Of a stretch of DNA of 64,000 bases, positions 43,888-53,113 are shown in pieces. The stretch's first letter is position 1, and each line of letters begins with the position of its first letter. The translations under genes and the position numbers were made by a program. The notes below the pieces were generated by a model. The model saw only the letters and a list, made by a program, of their open reading frames with translations, had not been told where the DNA came from and did no database searches. Origin of the DNA: Sphingobium sp. Cam5-1. GTDB taxonomy: Bacteria; Pseudomonadota; Alphaproteobacteria; Sphingomonadales; Sphingomonadaceae. Where the stretch lies: NCBI RefSeq assembly GCF_015693305.1, contig NZ_CP065138.1:2294001-2358000 (forward strand), read 5' to 3'.

Positions 43888-44343
43888 TCAATTCTGGCTG
43901 GTCTGGGGCGCGGCCTTTTCCGCGGCCTCCGCCTTGGCCAGTCGCGAATCGAGCTGGGCATTGATCTGCTTCAGCGCTTCCTTGCGGCGCGCGCTGTTGC
44001 GGGCTTCTTCGGTGCGCCAGTCGATGCCGAATGCGTCGGCCCATCCCTGCATCTGCTTCTGCCGCTTCTGAAGCGCCGCCTCGCCCTTCGCCAGGTCGAT
44101 CTTTTGCTGAAGGATAATCGCCGCGTCCGAACGGCTTGCGTCCCAGCTCTGAACGTAGATGATCTTGTTGCGGGTCGGCATGGTGTTGGTGTTCGCATCG
44201 ACCATGAACACCCAGATGATCACCCAGGTGATCGCCATCGACAGCCCGAGCAGCGGCCATTTATGCGGCCGATTCTCGCGAAAATAGCTCCACATATCGC
44301 CTAGCGCGCTTCTGGGAGAGACTGGACGGGGGAAGATCGCCAT
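43888..44343 (-). CDS. hypothetical membrane protein with coiled coil
   Basis: 151 residues. One membrane segment near residues 30-50 (WPLLGLSMAITWVIIWVFMV), a short extracytoplasmic stretch, and a C-terminal alpha-helical, Ala/Lys/Glu-rich coiled coil (ALKQINAQLDSRLAKAEAAE). I recognise no family. The frame extends to 44496, but ATG 44343 (MAIFPRPVSP) starts the coherent part. 9 nt before ribD, 66 nt after tonB. Confidence 0.65.
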   Translation of the reverse strand: MAIFPRPVSPRSALGDMWSYFRENRPHKWPLLGLSMAITWVIIWVFMVDANTNTMPTRNKIIYVQSWDASRSDAAIILQQKIDLAKGEAALQKRQKQMQGWADAFGIDWRTEEARNSARRKEALKQINAQLDSRLAKAEAAEKAAPQTSQN

Positions 44344-44367
44344 CGCCGCTATATAGGGTAGCGCGCC

Positions 44368-44398
44368 GCCGGATGCAAAGCCGGGGCTTGCATCCGGC
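44368..44398 (-). terminator. hairpin after tonB
   Basis: 11-bp stem (GCCGGATGCAA at 44368-44378 with its complement at 44388-44398), 9-base loop. No T tract follows, so it may be attenuating or rho-assisted. Confidence 0.5.
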
Positions 44399-44408
44399 AT
44401 CACGGCAT

Positions 44409-45098
44409 TCAACGGTCGGTCAGCTTGAAATGGACGGTCAGCACCTTCGTGCCGGGCACGGCCACGCCGTCCCGAGTCGCGGGGCGGAAACGCCATTTGC
44501 GCATGGCGTGCCGCTGGGTCGCGATCCAGAAGGCTTCGTCCGTGGCGGACAGCCGTTCGATCCCGGTGACCTTCCCATCAGCGCCGATGCTGACGCGGAC
44601 GGTGACTGAACCTTCCATCCCCTGGCGGATCATCGATCCGGGATAGTCGGGCTGGAACGCCGACATGGCGCGCGGGTCGATGCCGGGTTCGACGAAGACG
44701 GGGTCACGGGGCAAGTCGATGGGCGGCAGGATGACACCCCCACCCGTGTCAGTACCAGTGCCGCCAGCGGGCATAATTGGCCCCGTTCCGCTGTCAGGCA
44801 GCTTTACCAGATCATCGGGATTTGTCGGGGTCGGGTCGGTCGCCGGGCGTAGCGGCAGCCTGCTCTCGGGCGGCTGGGGCTGCGCCTCGGGTGGAGGCGG
44901 CGGATCGATCGGAATCTGCTTGCCGATTAGGATCTGCGGCACATAGGGGGCAATCACCTCCTTGGGTATAAGGATGAACGCACCCACGACCAGCGCGTGG
45001 ATGGCGATGGTCGCTCCGATCGCGACGGGCGATCCGCCACCGCCACTATAGCCAGGCCGCCTCTCGCCGCCCGTTGCATGCATTGCCATTACTGCCAT
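44409..45098 (-). CDS. tonB: TonB-type energy transducer
   Basis: 229 residues. Transmits the proton-motive force to outer-membrane receptors. An N-terminal membrane anchor (VAIGATIAIHALVVGAFIL), a Pro-rich span (PPPPPEAQPQPPE), and a C-terminal TonB domain (FQPDYPGSMIRQGMEGSVTVRV, then MRKWRFRPATRDGVAVPG). GGAGGA five bases before ATG 45098 chooses it over 45110 and 45146. Divergent from coq9 across a 143-nt gap filled by a long inverted repeat. ExbB and ExbD genes are not adjacent. Confidence 0.9.
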   Translation of the reverse strand: MAVMAMHATGGERRPGYSGGGGSPVAIGATIAIHALVVGAFILIPKEVIAPYVPQILIGKQIPIDPPPPPEAQPQPPESRLPLRPATDPTPTNPDDLVKLPDSGTGPIMPAGGTGTDTGGGVILPPIDLPRDPVFVEPGIDPRAMSAFQPDYPGSMIRQGMEGSVTVRVSIGADGKVTGIERLSATDEAFWIATQRHAMRKWRFRPATRDGVAVPGTKVLTVHFKLTDR

Positions 45099-45142
45099 CG
45101 CATCCTCCATCCTAAATCCGCGCGAGCTTCTGCTCGTCACAG

Positions 45143-45186
45143 ACATGATGTTACATCATATCTAATGATATGTTGCAACATCATGT
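45143..45186. promoter_or_regulatory. long inverted repeat between tonB and coq9
   Basis: 20-bp arms (45143-45162 and 45167-45186) match at 18 of 20 positions with a TAAT centre. Inside lie two smaller palindromes: TGATGTTACATCA (45146-45158) and TGTTGCAACA (45171-45180). It fits a two-dimer operator controlling both genes. Confidence 0.55.
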
Positions 45187-45241
45187 TTTGATCGAAGTCC
45201 TGTGCTTGTGTGCAGGCGTGCCGCGCCCTACCATAGGGGAC

Positions 45242-45907
45242 ATGACGACCTTGCCAGAAGACCCGACCCTTGATGAAGTGCGGGCGTTTCTCGCGCCGAT
45301 CCTGCCTCGCCATGCCGCATTTGACGGCTGGCGCGCCGAAGCGGTCACCATGGCCGCGTCGGAAGGCCGGGTGGATGCCGACATCGCACATCTCGCCTTT
45401 TCGGCGGGGGCGATGGACATGATCGATGCCTGGTTCGCCAGCATCGACACGCGCATGCTGGAGGCGCTGACGCCAGAGAAGCTCGGCACCATGTCGATTC
45501 GCCAGCGCATCATCGCGCTGGTCACGGCACGACTGACATTGCTGGCGCGCGACCGGGAGGCCTTGCGCCGCGCGCTCGCTATCATGGCCCTGCCGCAAAA
45601 TAGCGTCCGCGCAGCGAAGCTCGGCTGGCGATCGGCCGATGTGATGTGGCGCGCTGCGGGCGACAGCGCGACCGACCTCAATCATTATAGCAAGCGCCTG
45701 ACGCTCGCGGCGGTCTATGCCGCGACGCTGCTGGTGTTCGTGGACGATGAAAGCGAGGATTGGGCGGATAGCCGCGCCTTCCTCGATCGGCGCATCGAAG
45801 GCGTGATGCGATTTGAACGGGCCAAGGCGAGGTGGAAAGGCATAGGCGGCGGCGAGCGGCTGAGCCTGGCTCGCTTCATCGGCAGGCTCCGCTACCCCGC
45901 AGTCTGA
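45242..45907 (+). CDS. coq9: COQ9-family protein (ubiquinone biosynthesis)
   Basis: 221 residues. Bacterial relatives of the mitochondrial COQ9 lipid-binding protein, which aids hydroxylation of ubiquinone precursors. VTMAASEGRVDADIAHLAF near residue 40, IAALVTARL-like RIIALVTARLTLL near 97, and DVMWRAAGDSATDLNHYSKRLTLAAVYAATL near 135 are characteristic of the family. AGGGGA precedes ATG 45242. The frame opens at 45170 within the inverted repeat. The bacterial function is less established than the mitochondrial one. Confidence 0.88.
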   Translation: MTTLPEDPTLDEVRAFLAPILPRHAAFDGWRAEAVTMAASEGRVDADIAHLAFSAGAMDMIDAWFASIDTRMLEALTPEKLGTMSIRQRIIALVTARLTLLARDREALRRALAIMALPQNSVRAAKLGWRSADVMWRAAGDSATDLNHYSKRLTLAAVYAATLLVFVDDESEDWADSRAFLDRRIEGVMRFERAKARWKGIGGGERLSLARFIGRLRYPAV

Positions 45908-45970
45908 CTGGCTGCGAAGGGCCGCGATTCCGGCTGGCCTTTTCCTATCTATATTGATAGTCACTCGCAG

Positions 45971-46249
45971 GTGATCTCAGCGAGTTTTACTTCCTTGCGC
46001 CTGTCCGAACTGCCGTTGCGCCAGCCAGCCTATGTGGACCTGATCGACTGGGACGCGCTTTCCGCGTCGGACGGCCAGCGCCTGCGTGAATTCGGCCTGT
46101 GCGAAGGCGCCAGCGTCGAAGCGCTGCATCATGGCGGTTTGCTGGGGCGGGGTCCGATCGCCTGCAAGGTCGGGCGCATGACCATTGCGATGCGCCGCAA
46201 TCATGCGGCCGCGATTACCGTCCGCACCGGTCCGGCGGAGGCGGCATGA
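45971..46249 (+). CDS. feoA: ferrous iron transport protein FeoA
   Basis: 92 residues. SH3-like FeoA domain that modulates FeoB: LRLSELPLRQPAYVDLID near residue 9 and CEGASVEALHHGG near 44, ending ITVRTG. It starts at GTG 45971 with a weak ribosome-binding site; a later TTG is an alternative. The stop overlaps the feoB start as ATGA, so the two are coupled. Confidence 0.88.
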   Translation: MISASFTSLRLSELPLRQPAYVDLIDWDALSASDGQRLREFGLCEGASVEALHHGGLLGRGPIACKVGRMTIAMRRNHAAAITVRTGPAEAA

Positions 46250-48105
46250 GTGGAATGCCACTGGTCGCGCTGGTCGGCAATCCCAATGCCGGCAAGAGCG
46301 CGCTGTTCAACGCCCTGACCGGCGCGCGGCAGAAGCTGGGCAACTATCCCGGCGTCACGGTGGAGCGCAAGGCAGGCAGGCTGTCGCTGTCCGATGGCCG
46401 CCCGCTCGAACTGGTCGACCTGCCCGGAACATACAGCCTCAATCCCACCAGCCCCGATGAGCAGGTGACTCGCGACGTGGTCCTTGGCAAGCAGCATGGC
46501 GAGCGGCTGCCGGACGCACTGGTGGTGGTCGTCGATGCCTCCAACCTCGACAATCATCTGCGGTTCGCGCTTGAGTTGATCGCCCTTGGCCTGCCGACGG
46601 TCGTGGCGCTCAACATGGTGGACCTTGCCACCCGTGACGGGCTGGAACTGGACGCGAATATCCTTTCGCGCGAATTGGGGGTGCCGGTCATTTCGACCGT
46701 TGCGGTTCGAAAGCGCGGGCTCGACCATCTCCGCGCCGAGCTGGACACGCTTTTCGACGGCAGCGCCAAGGCCCGGCCTACCGCCGCGCCTCTCGACTTC
46801 AATGCTTTGCGCAGCGAGGCGCGCAGGATCGCACGGGCGGCGGTGGTTCGCGAAACGCCCTCGCGCCGCCTGACCGCTGCGGTCGACCGGGTTGCGCTGC
46901 ACCCCGTGGCGGGTCTGCTGCTGCTGCTCGCGCTGCTCTTCATCATGTTCCAGGCGGTCTATGCCTGGTCGGCGGCACCGATCGCCATGATCGAGGGGCT
47001 GGCCGAAACGGCAAGCACGATCGTCACCAACGCTTTGCCGGATGGCCTGCTGCGATCCTTCCTGGTCGATGGCGTCATCAACGGCGTCGGATCGGTGGTC
47101 GTCTTCCTGCCGCAGATCCTCATCCTCTTCTTTTTCATCCTGATGCTGGAAGCGACGGGCTATATGGTCCGCGCAGCATTCCTGATGGACGGCCTGATGG
47201 CCCGCGTCGGCCTGTCGGGCCGCGCCTTCATCCCGCTGCTTTCCTCTTTCGCCTGCGCCGTGCCGGGCATCATGGCTACGCGTACCATCGCCGATCCGAA
47301 GGACCGGCTGACGACCATATTGATCGCGCCGCTCATGACCTGCTCGGCGCGCTTGCCGGTTTATGCGGTGATCATCGGCGCCTTCATCCCGACGCGCAAC
47401 GTGGGACTGGGCATCGGGCTGCAAGGACTCGTCCTCTTCTGCCTCTACATCGCCGGGATCGTCGGCGCGATGCTGGTCGCGCTGATCCTGCGCGCCACCG
47501 TCACCAAGGGCGCAAGCGGCAGCTTCCTGATGGAAATGCCCAAATATCAGTGGCCGCGCCCGCAGGACATATTGCTCGGCCTATGGCAGCGGGCGGTGAT
47601 CTTCCTGAAGCGCGCCGGCACGATCATCTTCACATCGACCGTGATCCTGTGGGTGCTGCTCAGCTTCCCCAAGGCGCCGGAGAACAGCGCCGTCAGCCAG
47701 GTCAATTATTCGGTCGCCGGACGGATCGCCAACGGGCTCAACGTCGTGCTGGAGCCGATCGGCTTCAATCGCGATATCTCGCTCGCTCTGATCCCGGCAA
47801 TGGCTGCGCGCGAGGTAGCAGTGTCAGCGCTCGCGACCGTCTATTCGCTCGATGCCGATCAAGATGAGACCAAGCTGGAGCGGAGTCTGGGCGATCGGCT
47901 GAAGGACAATTGGCCGCTGCCGACCGCCCTTGCCTTCCTCGCCTGGTTCGTGTTCGCGCCGCAGTGCATTTCGACCATTGCCGTGACGAAGCGGGAAACC
48001 AATGGATGGAAATGGCCGCTCTTCATGATCGGCTATCTTTTCGCGCTCGCTTATGTCGCTGCTGGGGTGACTTTCTGGACCGCAACGGCCATCGGTTTAG
48101 GGTAG
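46246..48105 (+). CDS. feoB: ferrous iron transporter FeoB
   Basis: 619 residues, shorter than the 773 of E. coli but usual in alphaproteobacteria. N-terminal G domain with [12 protein letters not shown] at 11-22, [10 protein letters not shown] near 62 and NMVD near 124, then a membrane domain with two gate regions: [16 protein letters not shown] near 347 and the matching [16 protein letters not shown] near 510. Imports Fe2+. No feoC gene follows. The frame extends upstream to 46099, but ATG 46246 fits the G-domain start. Confidence 0.96.
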   Translation: MSGMPLVALVGNPNAGKSALFNALTGARQKLGNYPGVTVERKAGRLSLSDGRPLELVDLPGTYSLNPTSPDEQVTRDVVLGKQHGERLPDALVVVVDASNLDNHLRFALELIALGLPTVVALNMVDLATRDGLELDANILSRELGVPVISTVAVRKRGLDHLRAELDTLFDGSAKARPTAAPLDFNALRSEARRIARAAVVRETPSRRLTAAVDRVALHPVAGLLLLLALLFIMFQAVYAWSAAPIAMIEGLAETASTIVTNALPDGLLRSFLVDGVINGVGSVVVFLPQILILFFFILMLEATGYMVRAAFLMDGLMARVGLSGRAFIPLLSSFACAVPGIMATRTIADPKDRLTTILIAPLMTCSARLPVYAVIIGAFIPTRNVGLGIGLQGLVLFCLYIAGIVGAMLVALILRATVTKGASGSFLMEMPKYQWPRPQDILLGLWQRAVIFLKRAGTIIFTSTVILWVLLSFPKAPENSAVSQVNYSVAGRIANGLNVVLEPIGFNRDISLALIPAMAAREVAVSALATVYSLDADQDETKLERSLGDRLKDNWPLPTALAFLAWFVFAPQCISTIAVTKRETNGWKWPLFMIGYLFALAYVAAGVTFWTATAIGLG

Positions 48106-48154
48106 CGTCCGCAGGCCAGCCGACTATAAGAACCTCCAAAGCATCGGAGGAAAT

Positions 48155-48712
48155 ATGGCGGGTTCGGTCAACAAGGTCATTCTGGTAGGCAATCTGGGCG
48201 CGGACCCGGAAGTGAAGAGCTTTCAGAATGGCGGCAAGGTGTGCAACCTTCGCATCGCCACTTCCGAAAGCTGGAAAGACCGCATGTCGGGCGAGCGCAA
48301 GGAGCGCACCGAATGGCATAGCGTCTCGATCTTCTCCGAAGGTCTGGCGGGCGTCGCCGAGCGGTTCCTGCGCAAGGGATCGAAGGTCTATGTCGAGGGC
48401 CAGTTGCGCACGCGTAAGTGGCAGGACCAGTCGGGAAACGATCGCTATACCACCGAAGTGGTTTTGCAGGGTCCGGGCGCGGTGCTGACCATGCTCGACG
48501 GCGCACCTGGTGGTGGCCAGGGTGGCGGACGTTCGCAGGGCGGCGGCAGCGATTGGGGCGCCAGCTCGGGCGGCGGCGACTATGACGATTTTGGCGGGGG
48601 TAGCGGCGGCGGCTTTGGCGGAGGCAGCGGGGGACGCTCCTCCGGCGGCGGCCGGGGCGGCGCTGGCGGCCCGAACTTCGACAATGATCTGGATGACGAA
48701 GTGCCGTTCTGA
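48155..48712 (+). CDS. ssb: single-stranded DNA-binding protein
   Basis: 185 residues. OB fold [29 protein letters not shown] and [11 protein letters not shown], with the tetramer and ssDNA surface. Then a long glycine- and serine-rich linker (about residues 118-175) and the acidic tip DDEVPF that binds repair and replication proteins. GGAGG precedes ATG 48155. Starts 49 nt after feoB. Followed by two REP hairpins before convergent galU. Confidence 0.96.
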   Translation: MAGSVNKVILVGNLGADPEVKSFQNGGKVCNLRIATSESWKDRMSGERKERTEWHSVSIFSEGLAGVAERFLRKGSKVYVEGQLRTRKWQDQSGNDRYTTEVVLQGPGAVLTMLDGAPGGGQGGGRSQGGGSDWGASSGGGDYDDFGGGSGGGFGGGSGGRSSGGGRGGAGGPNFDNDLDDEVPF

Positions 48713-48737
48713 GGGTTTTTGCAAGGTATGAAACATT

Positions 48738-48862
48738 CCCCTCCCGCTTGCGGGAGGGGTTAGGGGTGGGCGCGGGCGGCAGCGAGCTTCTGCGCTAGCC
48801 TTTGCTATATGACATTGAGGTTGCGCTGGCCCATCCCCGGCCCCTCCCGCTTGCGGGAGGGG
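48738..48862. repeat. pair of REP-like palindromes between ssb and galU
   Basis: The same 22-bp perfect palindrome, starting CCCCTCCCGC, occurs at 48738-48759 and 48841-48862. The first is followed by a TTAGGGGTGGG motif; GGCCCATCCCCGG-like sequence precedes the second. They lie in the convergent ssb-galU gap and may end transcription from both sides. A REP-like mobile family is plausible. Confidence 0.75.
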
Positions 48863-48899
48863 AGGTGTCGAACGGGGCCGCCTTTCTTAGCGAACCCCC

Positions 48900-49799
48900 T
48901 TACGCAGCAGCAGCGATCGCCGTAGCGCCCAGTTCAGCCAGCGCGAACTTCCGGATATGCTCGCCCAAATCCTCGCGCTCCAGCGCCAGCGCCAGATTTG
49001 CCTCGATGTAGCCCGCCTTCGATCCGCAGTCGAAGCGGCGTCCGTCGAATGTCACGCCATGGAAGGGCTGCTGCCCGATCATCGACGCCATGGCGTCCGT
49101 CAGCTGGATTTCGCCGCCTGCGCCCTTTTCCTGGGTCTCCAATATCTTCATCACTTCAGGCTGCAGGACGTAACGGCCGGGAAGAATGAGGTTGGAGGGC
49201 GCGGTGCCGGGCGCGGGCTTTTCCACCAGCCCCTTGACCTCGGTCAGCGCGCCGTCGCGCTGGCCCGGATCGATGACGCCATAGCTCGGCGTATCAGCCA
49301 TCGGCACTTCGAGCGCGCAGACCAGATTGCCGCCCACCTGATTATAAGCATCGACCATCTGCTTGAGGCAACCACGGCCCGGCGCGCCCTTCATGAATTC
49401 GTCGGGCAGCAGGATGGCGAAGGGTTCGTCGCCGACGATGTCGCGGGCGCACCAGATGGCGTGACCTAGGCCGAGCGGCTCCTGCTGGCGCAGGAACACC
49501 GCATTGCCGGGGGCGAGACGCGTGCCGTCAAGGGCCGAAAGGTCCTTGCCGCGTTCCCGCTGGGTGGCTTCGGCCTCAAAGGCCATGTCGAAATAATCCT
49601 CGATCGCGCCTTTTCCTCGGCCGGTGATGAAGATCATCTGTTCGATCCCGGCTTCGCGCGCCTCATCGACGGCATATTGGATCAGCGGGCGGTCGACGAC
49701 CGGCAGCAACTCCTTGGGCACCGATTTGGTGGCAGGCAGAAAGCGCGTGCCAAGGCCCGCGACAGGAAACACAGCTTTGCGGATAGGCTTGTAGGGCAT
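48900..49799 (-). CDS. galU: UTP-glucose-1-phosphate uridylyltransferase
   Basis: 299 residues. Makes UDP-glucose for surface polysaccharides and trehalose. VFPVAGLGTRFLPATKSVPKE near residue 10 is the nucleotide-binding loop, VDRPLIQYAVDEA follows, and PFAILLPDEF with the metal-site aspartate lies near 126. EKPAPGTAPSNL near 189. Convergent with ssb. Confidence 0.95.
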   Translation of the reverse strand: MPYKPIRKAVFPVAGLGTRFLPATKSVPKELLPVVDRPLIQYAVDEAREAGIEQMIFITGRGKGAIEDYFDMAFEAEATQRERGKDLSALDGTRLAPGNAVFLRQQEPLGLGHAIWCARDIVGDEPFAILLPDEFMKGAPGRGCLKQMVDAYNQVGGNLVCALEVPMADTPSYGVIDPGQRDGALTEVKGLVEKPAPGTAPSNLILPGRYVLQPEVMKILETQEKGAGGEIQLTDAMASMIGQQPFHGVTFDGRRFDCGSKAGYIEANLALALEREDLGEHIRKFALAELGATAIAAAA

Positions 49800-49884
49800 G
49801 ATATTCCATTCTCGCTAGACGCGCGGACAGGCTTCGCCCTCCACACATCAAAGGTCAAGTATAGCGGGAGGATTACTCGCCCGG

Positions 49885-50346
49885 TCAGACGGCCAGCAGG
49901 CGCTGCGCCACCGTTTCGAGCGAAGATATCTCCGCATCGAGATGATCAAGCGAGACATGCGTGTGATTGTTCCGCGCGTCGCGGCACGTAAAACCACCGG
50001 GCGCGGGCTGCTGAAAGCCGCCAATGATGAGCGATCGGAAACGATCGATCCTCTGCATGTGTCGCTCGATATCCGAAATCTCCTTGAGCGCGCTGGCGTT
50101 GCGCTTGTCACGCATCGCCACCATCGTCCGAAGCTCGGTCATCAGTTTCGCCATACCGGGGCGCATCCGGGTGCCGACGGTTCGCACGTCACCCATCGCT
50201 TCCCGCATCATGGCGATTTTCGCCTCCAGACTCTGTTCCAGCATCGTCCAGGCACAGACCAGACGACCCACGGCACAGAGCAGCGCCGCATCTTCCGGCG
50301 CATATTCAGACACCGCCCTCACCTTTATCTCGGCTATATGATTCAC
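49885..50346 (-). CDS. hypothetical protein, 153 residues
   Basis: No family recognised. Long alpha helices (CAWTMLEQSLEAKIAMMRE and KRNASALKEISDIERHMQRI) suggest a helical bundle. GTG 50346 (VNHIAEIKVRAV) is preferred; the longer frame needs a TTG at 50409. Lies between galU and the DUF1674 gene on the same strand. Confidence 0.6.
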   Translation of the reverse strand: MNHIAEIKVRAVSEYAPEDAALLCAVGRLVCAWTMLEQSLEAKIAMMREAMGDVRTVGTRMRPGMAKLMTELRTMVAMRDKRNASALKEISDIERHMQRIDRFRSLIIGGFQQPAPGGFTCRDARNNHTHVSLDHLDAEISSLETVAQRLLAV

Positions 50347-50508
50347 GACCCACCCCCGGCTTGTTTTCTTCCTTTGCCCCGCTGAATCCTGCACGGAAGC
50401 AGGTAGCAAAGGCTAGGGGGGCGCGCCACGCCCCTCGCAGCGAGGGCACAGGCCAGCGGAAGACGTGCATAATCAGCGGTGAACCGATCAAGGGTCAGTC
50501 GCTGACAT

Positions 50509-50682
50509 TCAAAAATCGATAGCGATTCCCTTGCGTTCCCAGTCTCCGTAGCGGACGGGGCTCAATTCTTCCTCATGGCGTGAGGGGTGGTCGATCGGGT
50601 CTGGCGCAGGCACTGGCGGGCTCTTCGAAAGATGCGCTGGCGGCTTCACATGCGCGGGACGCTTGCCGTTATATGTTCCCAT
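50509..50682 (-). CDS. DUF1674 (succinate dehydrogenase assembly factor 4-like) small protein
   Basis: 57 residues, read by hand. After a Pro-rich start ([17 protein letters not shown]) the C-terminus is [14 protein letters not shown], the invariant DUF1674/SDHAF4 tail. In eukaryotes SDHAF4 protects flavinated SdhA before assembly; bacterial function is inferred. AAAGG lies upstream of ATG 50682. Divergent from htpX, 89 nt between starts. Its co-location with htpX and rsmB is recurrent in alphaproteobacteria (from memory). The full frame is short enough to be missed by many gene finders. Confidence 0.88.
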   Translation of the reverse strand: MGTYNGKRPAHVKPPAHLSKSPPVPAPDPIDHPSRHEEELSPVRYGDWERKGIAIDF

Positions 50683-50771
50683 GTCCAAAAGCCTTTCGAT
50701 TGTGGCGCCGCATCGGCAACCCCATATTCATGCATGACCCGCTATCTGGGCTGCAAAGGAGTGGAAGACAA

Positions 50772-51704
50772 GTGAGCGGTTTCAAGACGGTGATGCTGTT
50801 GTCGGCGATGACGGCGCTGTTTATGGCGCTGGGCTATACGCTGGGCGGCAGCGGCGGCGCGATGATCGCGCTGCTGGTTGCGGCGGGCATGAACCTCTTC
50901 ACCTTCTGGAACGCCGACAAGATCGTCCTGTCGATGCACAATGCGCGGGAGGTTGATGCTGAGAGCGCCCCGGAATTTTACGGGCTTGTGCGCGATCTGG
51001 CTCAACGGGCGGGCCTTCCCATGCCGCGCGTTTACCTGATCGAGCAACCGCATCCCAACGCCTTTGCCACGGGCCGCAACCCCGACCATGCCGCCGTCGC
51101 CGCGACAACGGGCCTGCTTTCGATGCTCACCCGCGATGAGGTGGCGGGCGTGATGGCGCATGAGCTTGGCCATGTGAAGAATCGCGACACGCTGATCATG
51201 ACCATGGTCGCGACAATCGCGGGCGCCATTTCGATGCTCGCCAATTTCGGCCTCTTCTTCCGTGGCGGCAATGAAGAGAATGGCCATGGCAATATCCTTG
51301 CCACGCTAATGGCGGTCATCGTCGCGCCCTTCGCCGCGATGATCGTGCAGATGGCGATCAGCCGCACCCGCGAATATGGCGCCGACGCCGCCGGAGCGCA
51401 GATCAGCGGGAATCCCAGAGCGCTCGCATCCGCGCTCGCCAAGATTTCCGGCAAGGCGGAGATGATCCCGAACCATGTGGCCGAGCGCAATCCCGCCGCC
51501 GCCCAACTCTATATCGTCCCCGTGCATGTGAGCGAACTCTTCTCCACCCACCCCGCGACCGAAAAGCGCATCGCGGCACTGGAGGAGATGGCGGAGGATG
51601 TGGGCGTGCCAGTGGCTGCCGTGGCGCGGGCCTCGGCGTTGAGCCCTGTGGCAGCGCCGGCGCGTCGGCGGTCCAGCGCTCTTGATCCCCTAGGACGCGA
51701 TTGA
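50772..51704 (+). CDS. htpX: membrane zinc protease HtpX
   Basis: 310 residues from GTG 50772 ([18 protein letters not shown]), with AAAGGAG 10 nt before. Two membrane segments at the start, then [13 protein letters not shown] near residue 130 with the HExxH zinc site and the third ligand in [10 protein letters not shown] near 200. Two more hydrophobic segments between. Degrades damaged inner-membrane proteins. The frame extends to 50580 but that part has no HtpX sequence. Confidence 0.92.
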   Translation: MSGFKTVMLLSAMTALFMALGYTLGGSGGAMIALLVAAGMNLFTFWNADKIVLSMHNAREVDAESAPEFYGLVRDLAQRAGLPMPRVYLIEQPHPNAFATGRNPDHAAVAATTGLLSMLTRDEVAGVMAHELGHVKNRDTLIMTMVATIAGAISMLANFGLFFRGGNEENGHGNILATLMAVIVAPFAAMIVQMAISRTREYGADAAGAQISGNPRALASALAKISGKAEMIPNHVAERNPAAAQLYIVPVHVSELFSTHPATEKRIAALEEMAEDVGVPVAAVARASALSPVAAPARRRSSALDPLGRD

Positions 51705-51773
51705 GATCCGGCTTCTGCCGTGGCAGTGCCAAACGGTGATTACTTTTCCCGCCAATTGGCCTAGGCGCAGGCG

Positions 51774-53060
51774 ATGGCAAAAGCTTCCCAACCCACGGAT
51801 ATTCCCGGCCTCCCCGCCCGTCGCGCCGCCTTGCGCCTGCTCGACGCCGTATTGCGCCGCGGCGATCCGCTAGAGCTGGCGCTGCATGGCGCCACACAGG
51901 GCCTGCCCGCTCCCGACCGGGCGCTCGTCCATGCCATCGCAGCCGAGACGCTGCGCCACCTGCCCGATCTCGACGCGCTGATCGACGGCGCTACTCGCCA
52001 GCCGCTGCCCCCGGATGCCAAGGCCCGCATGGTCCTGCGCATCGCCCTCATTCAGGTGCTGGCGCTTGGCACCGCGCCCCATGCAGCCATTGCGACCGCG
52101 CTGCCCCTGGTCGACGGCGGCCCGCGCAAGCTGGTCCATGGCGTCTTTGGCACTGTCACCCGCGCCACACCCACCCTCCCCGATCCACCCACCTTGCCAG
52201 ACGAAGTCGTGGCGCGCTGGGAAAGCCAGTGGGGCAGCGACATGCCCGCTACCGCCGCGCGCGCCTATGCCGTACGCCCGCCTGTGGATGTTACCCTGCG
52301 CGACCCGGCAGAGACAGCCAGTTGGGCCGAAAAGCTTGGCGGCGAAAGTTTCGCGCCCGGCCATGTCCGTCTGCCCGATCATGGATCGGTGACGGAGCTT
52401 CCCGGCTTCACCGAGGGCGCTTGGTGGGTGCAGGATCTCGCCGCCTCCTGCCCCGCGCGCCTCCTTGGACAGGGCGAGGGCCGCACTGTGCTGGACCTCT
52501 GCGCCGCCCCCGGTGGCAAGACGATGCAACTCGCCGCCGCTGGATGGCGGGTGACAGCCATCGACCAGTCGAAGAAGCGACTGGAACGGCTGAGCGAAAA
52601 CCTGTCACGCACCGGCCTTTCCGCCACGATCGTTCAGGCCGACCTGCGCCAGTGGGAGACCGCCGCTCCCGCTGACGCCATACTTCTCGACGCCCCCTGC
52701 ACCGCCACCGGCATCTATCGGCGCCATCCCGACGTGCTGCATCGCATTGGCCCGCGCCAGATAGCCGAACTTACCGAATTGCAGACGGAGTTGCTCAGCC
52801 GCGCAGCCCAGTGGCTAAAGCCCGGCGGCCCCCTGATCTACGCCACCTGCTCGCTCGAAAAGGCAGAGGGCGAAGATCAGCTGGAAAGCTTTCTGTGCAC
52901 CCATCCCGATTTCAGCATCCAGAGCGCGAGGGCGGCCGAACTGCCGCAGGGTATATCCCCCCATCCGGAGGGCTGGCTGCGCACCCTGCCCGAGACGCTG
53001 GCCGACCAAGGCGGAACGGACGGCTTTTTCGTTGCCCGGCTTGCCCGCGCGCCACAATGA
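51774..53060 (+). CDS. rsmB: 16S rRNA (cytosine-967-C5)-methyltransferase RsmB
   Basis: 428 residues. The N-terminal NusB-like domain (LRLLDAVLRRGDPLE) is followed by the SAM methyltransferase: LDLCAAPGGKTMQLAAAG near residue 240, DQSKKRL, LLDAPCTATGIYRRHPD near 302 with the TC-type cysteine, and YATCSLEKAEGEDQL near 357 with the catalytic cysteine. Ends beside a convergent-free gap to a PAS-like gene. Confidence 0.93.
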   Translation: MAKASQPTDIPGLPARRAALRLLDAVLRRGDPLELALHGATQGLPAPDRALVHAIAAETLRHLPDLDALIDGATRQPLPPDAKARMVLRIALIQVLALGTAPHAAIATALPLVDGGPRKLVHGVFGTVTRATPTLPDPPTLPDEVVARWESQWGSDMPATAARAYAVRPPVDVTLRDPAETASWAEKLGGESFAPGHVRLPDHGSVTELPGFTEGAWWVQDLAASCPARLLGQGEGRTVLDLCAAPGGKTMQLAAAGWRVTAIDQSKKRLERLSENLSRTGLSATIVQADLRQWETAAPADAILLDAPCTATGIYRRHPDVLHRIGPRQIAELTELQTELLSRAAQWLKPGGPLIYATCSLEKAEGEDQLESFLCTHPDFSIQSARAAELPQGISPHPEGWLRTLPETLADQGGTDGFFVARLARAPQ

Positions 53061-53113
53061 ATTAAGATCAGGCCCAGAAGAACTGCGATCTGGCAACGTC
53101 AGAAAGGCATCGC

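Noticed and set aside
42179..44000. FMN riboswitch before the rib genes
   Set aside because: The conserved RFN-element core was not found upstream of ribD, ribE or ribB; the gaps within the operon are too short.
46201..47424. Minus-strand frame of 407 residues inside feoB
   Set aside because: Antisense of the FeoB G and membrane domains; no recognisable motif.
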